From a bacterium (GTDB lineage Bacteria; Acidobacteriota; Polarisedimenticolia; J045): a DNA stretch of 60,108 nt. Numbering within the stretch: position 1 is the first letter of the stretch; every line of letters begins with the position of its first letter. Of the stretch, positions 55,156-60,108 are shown one piece after another. The translations under genes were made by a program, and so were the position numbers. The notes under the pieces were generated by a model. It was not told where the DNA came from, did not search any database, and saw only the letters and a program-made list of their open reading frames with translations. The stretch covers positions 1 to 60,108 of the forward strand of contig JAJFTU010000027.1 of NCBI GenBank assembly GCA_021372775.1, written 5' to 3'.

Positions 55156-58100
55156 CTAGTTGGTCGCGCGCGGCAGCTTGCAGCTTCCGACGGTCGCTTC
55201 GGGCAGCTCGTACCCGGCCGAGTTGCGGCCGTACGGCCCTTCGTAGGCGCCGTTGTTCCCGACCGCCACGAAGTAGAACACCTGGCCGGCCTGCGGCGTG
55301 CCCGGATCGAACGAGGCGGACCCGGTCGCCCCGAGGCCGCAGAACGACTGGGTCCACTGCAGCCCGGAGAGCGGCGCGACCGCCGTGCCCATGTAGACGG
55401 TCGTGCCGGTCGTGTTGCTGCCGGCGGCGAAGGCCAGGTTCACCGCGCTTCCCGCGGCCTTGGCGACGGTCATCGTGCCGGCCGCGGAGACCTCGCCCGG
55501 CAGGTTCGACGAGCCGGCCGTGCAGGCGCCGCGGACGTCGAGGTCGAGGAACCAGGAGTTGAGCGTGCCGGTGTCGCCGGGCCCGCAGTCCTGGACCAGC
55601 AGCTGCCAGACGCCGTTCGGGGCCTCGCTGTAGAGGTCGGCGAGGAAGCCGTCGGCCGGCGTCTGGCTGTCGAAGACGGTGTTGAGGTTCTGCGTCGGGT
55701 CGGCGCCGCCGCCCTTGAGCAAGACCTGCTTTCCGGACGGCGCCTGGATCACGATGTCGAGGTCGCCGATGTAGGTGTGCGTGATGTTCACGCCGACCTG
55801 CACGTTGGTCAGCGTGCCGCCGTCGGGAACGGTGATCGAACGGGACAGGAGCGTGCCGCAGGCGGTCGAGGTGGCGTCCGTGATCGCCGCGGGGAGCCCG
55901 GCCGCGGCGTCGTCGTAGTGCTTGACGCCGCCGGCGCCGGTGACCAGCACGGAGCGCTGGACGCTGTTCGCGTCGGTCGCGCCGGTCGCCGCGTCGGTGG
56001 CGCGGACGACGTAGTAGTAGGTCGCCGCGTTGGCCACGCTCAGCGTGTCGGTGAAGCTGGTCTGGCCGATCCCCTTGGCGAGCAGCGTCGACGAGCTCGG
56101 GGCGAAGCCCTTCGTCGTCGAGCGGTGGACTTCGTAGAGGACGTTGCCGCCGCAGTTGGCGGTCGCGGCGCTCCAGTGGAGCGTCGTGCCGCAGGTGGCG
56201 CCGCCCGCCGCGTCGATCGAGGAGAGGCCGGCGAAGGTCGGCGGAACGAGGCAGACGCCGGAAGGCTGGCGCGCGATCTCGTTGGAGTCGGCCGACTCGC
56301 ACGAGCCGAAGGCCCGCACGACGTAGTAGTTGAGCCGGTCCGCGGTGGCCGTCGGGTCGTCGTAGCCCGGGCCGGCCGTCGTCGCGATCTGCGTGTAGGG
56401 GCCGCCCGCGGTGTAGGCGCGGTAGACGTGGTACTCGCTCGCCCCGGAGACCGCGCCCCAGTAGAGGGCGACGTGATTGCCGGAGAGCGCCGTTCCGGTG
56501 AGGCCGGCGGGGGCCGCCGGGCCGGTGCACGCGGCGAGGTTGTAGCCGTAGAGCGCGAAGTCCTGGTCGATCGAGATCCCGTTGCCCGGAACGCCGTCGT
56601 CGACGAGGTTCGCGGCGCGGACCGTGATCCTGAGCGTGCGCGCGGCGCCGGCCGGCAGCACGACGACTTCGAGGTTGTTCTTGGCGTCGGCCGTTCCGCC
56701 GGCCACGGAGTAGCCGTTCGACGTCGCGCCGAAGTTGTTGCCGACGTAGGTCGAGCCGTTGTCGTCGACCACCAGGTCGAGATCGTTCTTCCACGGGGCC
56801 GAGCTGGTGTTGCCGGGGGCGTCGGTCCAGGCGAGGACGATCTTGACCGGCTTGTCGGTCGCGGAGACGGTGGCGTACTTCACGTAGGTCTCGCCGGTGC
56901 TCTTCAGCAGGACCGTCTGGTCCACGCGCAGGGCGGGCGTGCCGTCGAACAGCCGACCGACGTTGATCCGGCCCCACCCCTCGTGGACGTTCGGGATCTT
57001 CGGCATCGGCACCGAGGGGGCCACGCACTTGGTGTAGTCGCCCGCGGCGCCGGCGGGGGCGCAGCCGCCCTCGTCGCCCATGTCGCTCGCGGTCGCCGCG
57101 AAAGCGGCCTTGACCAGCGCCGGGCTCGGGGCGGCGAAGCCGTGGTCGAGCGACCAGCGGTAGAAGAGGGCCGCCGATCCCGCTGCGGCCGGGGTCGCCG
57201 CGCTGGTGCCGTTGTGGAGCTGGTAGAGGGTCTTGTCGGCCGTGTCCCACGCCGGGAAGGCGGTCGAGGTCTGGACTTGGCTCTTCGTGGCGACCCAGCC
57301 GTGCGCGATCGCCGTGACGTCCGGCTTGATCCGGCCGTCGGCCGTGGGGCCGCGGCTGCTGTAGTAGAGCAGGTCGCGCCCGGCGGTGTTGTTCTGGATC
57401 GGCTTGTAGCCGGTGAGGGCGACGCCGGTCCAGAAGTTCTCGGTCGCGCCGAGGGTGAGGACGTTCTTCGCCGTCGCCGGCGGGGTCACGGTGCCGAAGC
57501 TCGCGTTGACCCCTTCGTTCCCGGCGGCGAAGACGATGATCATCTGCTGGTTGCCGGCGTCGCTCGTCGCGTCGCGGACGATCCGGTCGTAGTCGCGCGC
57601 CGGAATGTTGTAGTAGGAGAAGGCCGAGGTCCCCGACGGCTTGCTCCCCCAGCTGTTGCTGCTGATCCGCGCGCCGGCGTGGTAGGCGTCCTGCTCCATC
57701 TGCGTGTACGAGGTGATCGACGTCCACTTGCCGTTGTGGTCGAAGACCTTCGACGCGCCGAGCATCGCCAGCGGGGCGACGCCGACGCCGAAGTGATAAC
57801 CCTTCGAGCCGACTTGGCCGGTGCCGGTCCCCGCCGAGTTGTTGTAGCCGGCGATCACGCCGGCGCAGGCGGTGCCGTGCCCTTCGCCGTCGGCGCCGGT
57901 CCAGGTCGCGTCGGTCTGGTCGATCGTGTAGTCGTGGTCGTAGGCCACGCGCGAGACGCCCGAGGGATCGCGCAGGTCCTGATGGATCGTCTTGCCGGCG
58001 ACGTTGCCGACGTCGAGGCCGGTGTCGGTCACGTTGACGACGACGTTCGTCCACGGATGGGCGACGTCGAAGCCCTTCGACTGCAGCCACGAGAGATAGC

Positions 58101-59001
58101 CCTGGCCGGCGGTGCCGAAGCCCGCGGTCATGCCGTCCACCGTGAAGCCGGCGTTGTTGAGGCCGCCCGGCTCGTCCATCGGCGACGGCGCGACGTACGG
58201 CTCCATCCAGAACGAGGCGCCGCTCTTGGCGATGTCGGCGATCTGCGAGGCGTCGATCGCGGCGGCGAAGGAGAGGAACTTGCCGTCGGCGGAGACGCCG
58301 CGCAGCGTGCGGGCCGCGCCTTCGAGCGTGCGCTTGGCCAGCGCGCGCCCTTCCGGGTTGTCGAGGACCATGAACGCGACTTCGGTCTCGCCGGAGCGGC
58401 CGAGCAGTTCCTTGGCCACGCGGTAGGTCGGCTGGTGGACGCCGACGTAGCGCAGCGGCGAGCGGCCGGTCAGGCCGGTCGGCAGCGCGGACGCGAGGCG
58501 GGCGCGCTGTTCGGGGGTCATCCGCACGATGTAGCCGTTGGCCGGCACGTACTCGACGATCTCGACGTCGATCGCGCGCAGCGCGTCGAGCCACGCGGCC
58601 TTGACCGGCCCGTAGAACTGGATCAGGTGAAGCCCCTTCTCGCCGGCCGCGTAGTCGGAGATGGTCAGCGCGAGCGTCTCGGCCGTCGTCGCGAGCGTCT
58701 GCGGCTTCGTTTCGGCTTCGGGGTCGAACGGATAGTCGCGCAGTTCGAGCCGCGCGCCGGCCTCCCGGGCGCCGTCGAGCAGCGCCGGCGAGGCGGCCAG
58801 CGCCTTCAGGCCCGCGTCCGAGGTCTCGACGAGGACGAACGAGCCGTAGTCCTCGAGCGGCTGGGCCTTCGTCGCCGCGAGGAACTTCTGGTACGAGCCG
58901 TCCTTCGGCACGGTGAGGCGGTTTCCCGCGAGGGCGGAGGCGCCGGCGAGCAACAGCGCCGCGGCCGCCGCCGCAAGGCGGATCCAAGAGGGACCTTTCA
59001 T
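55156..59001 (-). CDS. Secreted subtilisin-like serine protease (S8) with FN3 and proprotein-convertase P domain
   Basis: A 1,281-residue exported protease. Signal peptide (WIRLAAAAAALLLAGASALA), a long prodomain-like region to about 310, then the S8 domain with catalytic Asp326 (NVTDTGLD), His375 (EGHGTACAG) and Ser600 (HNGTSAATP); oxyanion Asn495 is in FAAGNEG. A KP-43-type beta-sandwich follows (about 690-825), two FN3 domains (about 830-915 and 920-1020) and a P domain (about 1045-1158: ITHTYIGDLDIVIQAPSG). The 120-residue end is uncharacterised. ATG 59001 gives a normal signal peptide. A likely extracellular nutrient protease. Confidence 0.94.
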   Translation of the reverse strand: MKGPSWIRLAAAAAALLLAGASALAGNRLTVPKDGSYQKFLAATKAQPLEDYGSFVLVETSDAGLKALAASPALLDGAREAGARLELRDYPFDPEAETKPQTLATTAETLALTISDYAAGEKGLHLIQFYGPVKAAWLDALRAIDVEIVEYVPANGYIVRMTPEQRARLASALPTGLTGRSPLRYVGVHQPTYRVAKELLGRSGETEVAFMVLDNPEGRALAKRTLEGAARTLRGVSADGKFLSFAAAIDASQIADIAKSGASFWMEPYVAPSPMDEPGGLNNAGFTVDGMTAGFGTAGQGYLSWLQSKGFDVAHPWTNVVVNVTDTGLDVGNVAGKTIHQDLRDPSGVSRVAYDHDYTIDQTDATWTGADGEGHGTACAGVIAGYNNSAGTGTGQVGSKGYHFGVGVAPLAMLGASKVFDHNGKWTSITSYTQMEQDAYHAGARISSNSWGSKPSGTSAFSYYNIPARDYDRIVRDATSDAGNQQMIIVFAAGNEGVNASFGTVTPPATAKNVLTLGATENFWTGVALTGYKPIQNNTAGRDLLYYSSRGPTADGRIKPDVTAIAHGWVATKSQVQTSTAFPAWDTADKTLYQLHNGTSAATPAAAGSAALFYRWSLDHGFAAPSPALVKAAFAATASDMGDEGGCAPAGAAGDYTKCVAPSVPMPKIPNVHEGWGRINVGRLFDGTPALRVDQTVLLKSTGETYVKYATVSATDKPVKIVLAWTDAPGNTSSAPWKNDLDLVVDDNGSTYVGNNFGATSNGYSVAGGTADAKNNLEVVVLPAGAARTLRITVRAANLVDDGVPGNGISIDQDFALYGYNLAACTGPAAPAGLTGTALSGNHVALYWGAVSGASEYHVYRAYTAGGPYTQIATTAGPGYDDPTATADRLNYYVVRAFGSCESADSNEIARQPSGVCLVPPTFAGLSSIDAAGGATCGTTLHWSAATANCGGNVLYEVHRSTTKGFAPSSSTLLAKGIGQTSFTDTLSVANAATYYYVVRATDAATGATDANSVQRSVLVTGAGGVKHYDDAAAGLPAAITDATSTACGTLLSRSITVPDGGTLTNVQVGVNITHTYIGDLDIVIQAPSGKQVLLKGGGADPTQNLNTVFDSQTPADGFLADLYSEAPNGVWQLLVQDCGPGDTGTLNSWFLDLDVRGACTAGSSNLPGEVSAAGTMTVAKAAGSAVNLAFAAGSNTTGTTVYMGTAVAPLSGLQWTQSFCGLGATGSASFDPGTPQAGQVFYFVAVGNNGAYEGPYGRNSAGYELPEATVGSCKLPRATN

Positions 59002-59116
59002 CTCGACCCTTTCCCCTTGCCGCGCCGGGGGACGCGGCGGGCGACGCGGACTCCCGCCGCGGTCGGGGGCGTCCGAGCCCCGCCGCGCGAGAATCCGCTC
59101 TTCTGCAGAACGACGC

Positions 59117-59122
59117 ATTCTA
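59117..59122 (-). promoter_or_regulatory. Possible -10 element of the subtilase gene
   Basis: TAGAAT on the minus strand, identical to the -10 of the tRNA-Gly promoter, about 115 bp before the start codon. No good -35 is found at 16-18 bp, so it may need an activator or be chance. Confidence 0.35.
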
Positions 59123-59226
59123 CCCCGGCGGGGCGCGCCGACGGAGGGCGCGGCGAGTCCGCGAGCGTCCGCCCCCTTCCGCGCCGGGCCCGTTCCGGTT
59201 TAGGATCGCCCTGAAGGAGAGGGCGA

Positions 59227-60108
59227 ATGGACAAGGCGGTGCGGATCCACGAGGTCGGCGGGCCGTCGGTGATGAAGCTGGAAGAGGTCGTCGTTCCGGC
59301 GCCCGAAGCCGGCGAGGCGGTCGTCCGGCAGGCCGCGGTCGGCGTGAACTTCATCGACGTCTACCACCGCACCGGGCTCTATCCGCTGCCGCTTCCGGCG
59401 ACGATCGGCCTCGAAGGGGCGGGGGTCGTCGAGGCCGTCGGTCCGGACGTCTCCGACGTGCGCCCCGGGGACCGCGTGGCCTACGCCGGCGGCCCGATCG
59501 GCGCCTACGCGGAACGGCGGGTCGTGCCGGTCTCGCGGCTTGTGCCGCTGCCGCCGGAGATCTCCTTCGAGACCGCCGCGGCGGCGACGCTCAAGGGGAT
59601 GACCGCCTGGTACCTGATCCGCCGCACCCACCGCGTCGAGCGCGGGGAGTCGATCCTCGTCCACGCCGCCGCCGGCGGGGTGGGGCAGATCCTCTGCCAG
59701 TGGGCGGCCGGTCTGGGCGCCAAGGTCATCGGGGCGGTGGGGAGCGAGGCGAAGGCCGAGATCGCCCTCGCCCACGGCTGCGCGCACGCGATCGTCCTCG
59801 GCCGCGGGAATTTCGCCGCGAAGGTGCGCGAACTCACCGGAGGGGAAGGGGTCGCCGTCGTCTACGATTCGGTCGGCAAGGCGACGTGGGAAGGGTCGCT
59901 CGACAGCCTGCGGCCGTTCGGCCTGATGGTCACGTTCGGCAACGCGTCCGGCCCGGTGCCGCCCGTCTCGCCGCTCGACCTCTCGGCCAAGGGCTCGCTG
60001 TTCCTGACCCGCCCGGCGCTGGCCCACTACACGGCGCGGCGCGAGGACGTGCTCGAAGCGGCGCGGGAGCTGTTCGCGGAGCTCGTCTCGGGGCGGGTGC
60101 GCGTCGCG
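59227..60108 (+). CDS. qorA: NADPH:quinone oxidoreductase (QorA-like), 3' end outside window
   Basis: A zinc-free MDR-family quinone reductase, 294 codons visible of about 325. MDKAVRIHEVGGPSVMKLEE starts the substrate domain; VGVNFIDVYHRTGLYPLPLP and the cofactor motif HAAAGGVGQILCQWA match the QOR group, then VYDSVGKATWEGSLDSLRPF and LFLTRPALAHYTA. AAGGAG at 59214-59219 precedes ATG 59227. Divergent from the subtilase across 225 bp. It differs from the PIG3-like reductase at 2000-2977, so the window has two quinone-reductase-like genes. Confidence 0.95.
   Translation, partial: MDKAVRIHEVGGPSVMKLEEVVVPAPEAGEAVVRQAAVGVNFIDVYHRTGLYPLPLPATIGLEGAGVVEAVGPDVSDVRPGDRVAYAGGPIGAYAERRVVPVSRLVPLPPEISFETAAAATLKGMTAWYLIRRTHRVERGESILVHAAAGGVGQILCQWAAGLGAKVIGAVGSEAKAEIALAHGCAHAIVLGRGNFAAKVRELTGGEGVAVVYDSVGKATWEGSLDSLRPFGLMVTFGNASGPVPPVSPLDLSAKGSLFLTRPALAHYTARREDVLEAARELFAELVSGRVRVA

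Overview
This 60.1 kb window comes from a very GC-rich chromosome with dense, ordinary chromosomal gene content. I see no phage, transposase, plasmid or CRISPR genes. The gene set includes a solo MglA-like GTPase fused to a GAF-like domain, secreted carboxypeptidase-regulatory-like proteins, a PPi-type phosphofructokinase beside a GapN-type aldehyde dehydrogenase, a class II photolyase, and large secreted jelly-roll/FN3 proteins. This fits a high-GC, Gram-negative heterotroph such as a member of the Acidobacteriota or a related lineage. No rRNA or ribosomal protein is present, so the taxonomic call is an inference.

Layout. 1-5567 (minus): class II photolyase (cut by the window edge), a lipoprotein, a quinone oxidoreductase, the MglA-GAF protein and a D-2-hydroxyacid dehydrogenase. 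5687-12723 (plus): 3-hydroxybutyryl-CoA dehydrogenase, an M50 membrane protease, a Nudix hydrolase and a tRNA-dihydrouridine synthase (the last three coupled by GTGA overlaps), an AI-2E-family exporter, tRNA-Gly(GCC) with its own promoter and terminator, an SDR, and a single-domain response regulator with its kinase. 12760-15615: a divergent molybdopterin oxidoreductase convergent with a zinc alcohol dehydrogenase. 15616-16298 is the only long gene-free stretch. It holds a predicted structured RNA ending in a strong terminator, just upstream of an EF-G homologue. 16299-21913 (plus): EF-G, Hsp20, Lon and a small zinc-ribbon protein, a translation and proteostasis block.

22032-31420 (minus) is a polysaccharide polymerisation and export locus. 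It contains an outer-membrane beta-barrel, a Wza-like export protein, a Wzc-like tyrosine autokinase and a Wzy/WaaL-like polymerase. Three small secreted proteins of one shared architecture flank these. No glycosyltransferase or flippase is present in the window. 31580-40399 is housekeeping: pyrE, a small hypothetical gene, coaE and folD (minus), uvrA, then gapN and PPi-phosphofructokinase side by side (plus).

40457-50205 holds a DUF3465-like secreted protein, an FCD-domain regulator and a gene for a 2,695-residue secreted protein. That protein is built of ten jelly-roll (MAM-like) modules and FN3 domains. Its core contains DNA repeated with an exact 1,230-bp period. 50206-53350 (minus): CoA-transferase, alanine dehydrogenase and an HD hydrolase. 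53464-60108: an NCS2 purine permease, a 1,281-residue subtilase with FN3 and P domains (minus), and a QorA-type quinone oxidoreductase cut by the window end.

For novelty, the strongest leads are the 1,230-bp repeat array in the giant protein, the three paralogues embedded in the export locus, and the structured RNA with terminator upstream of the EF-G gene.
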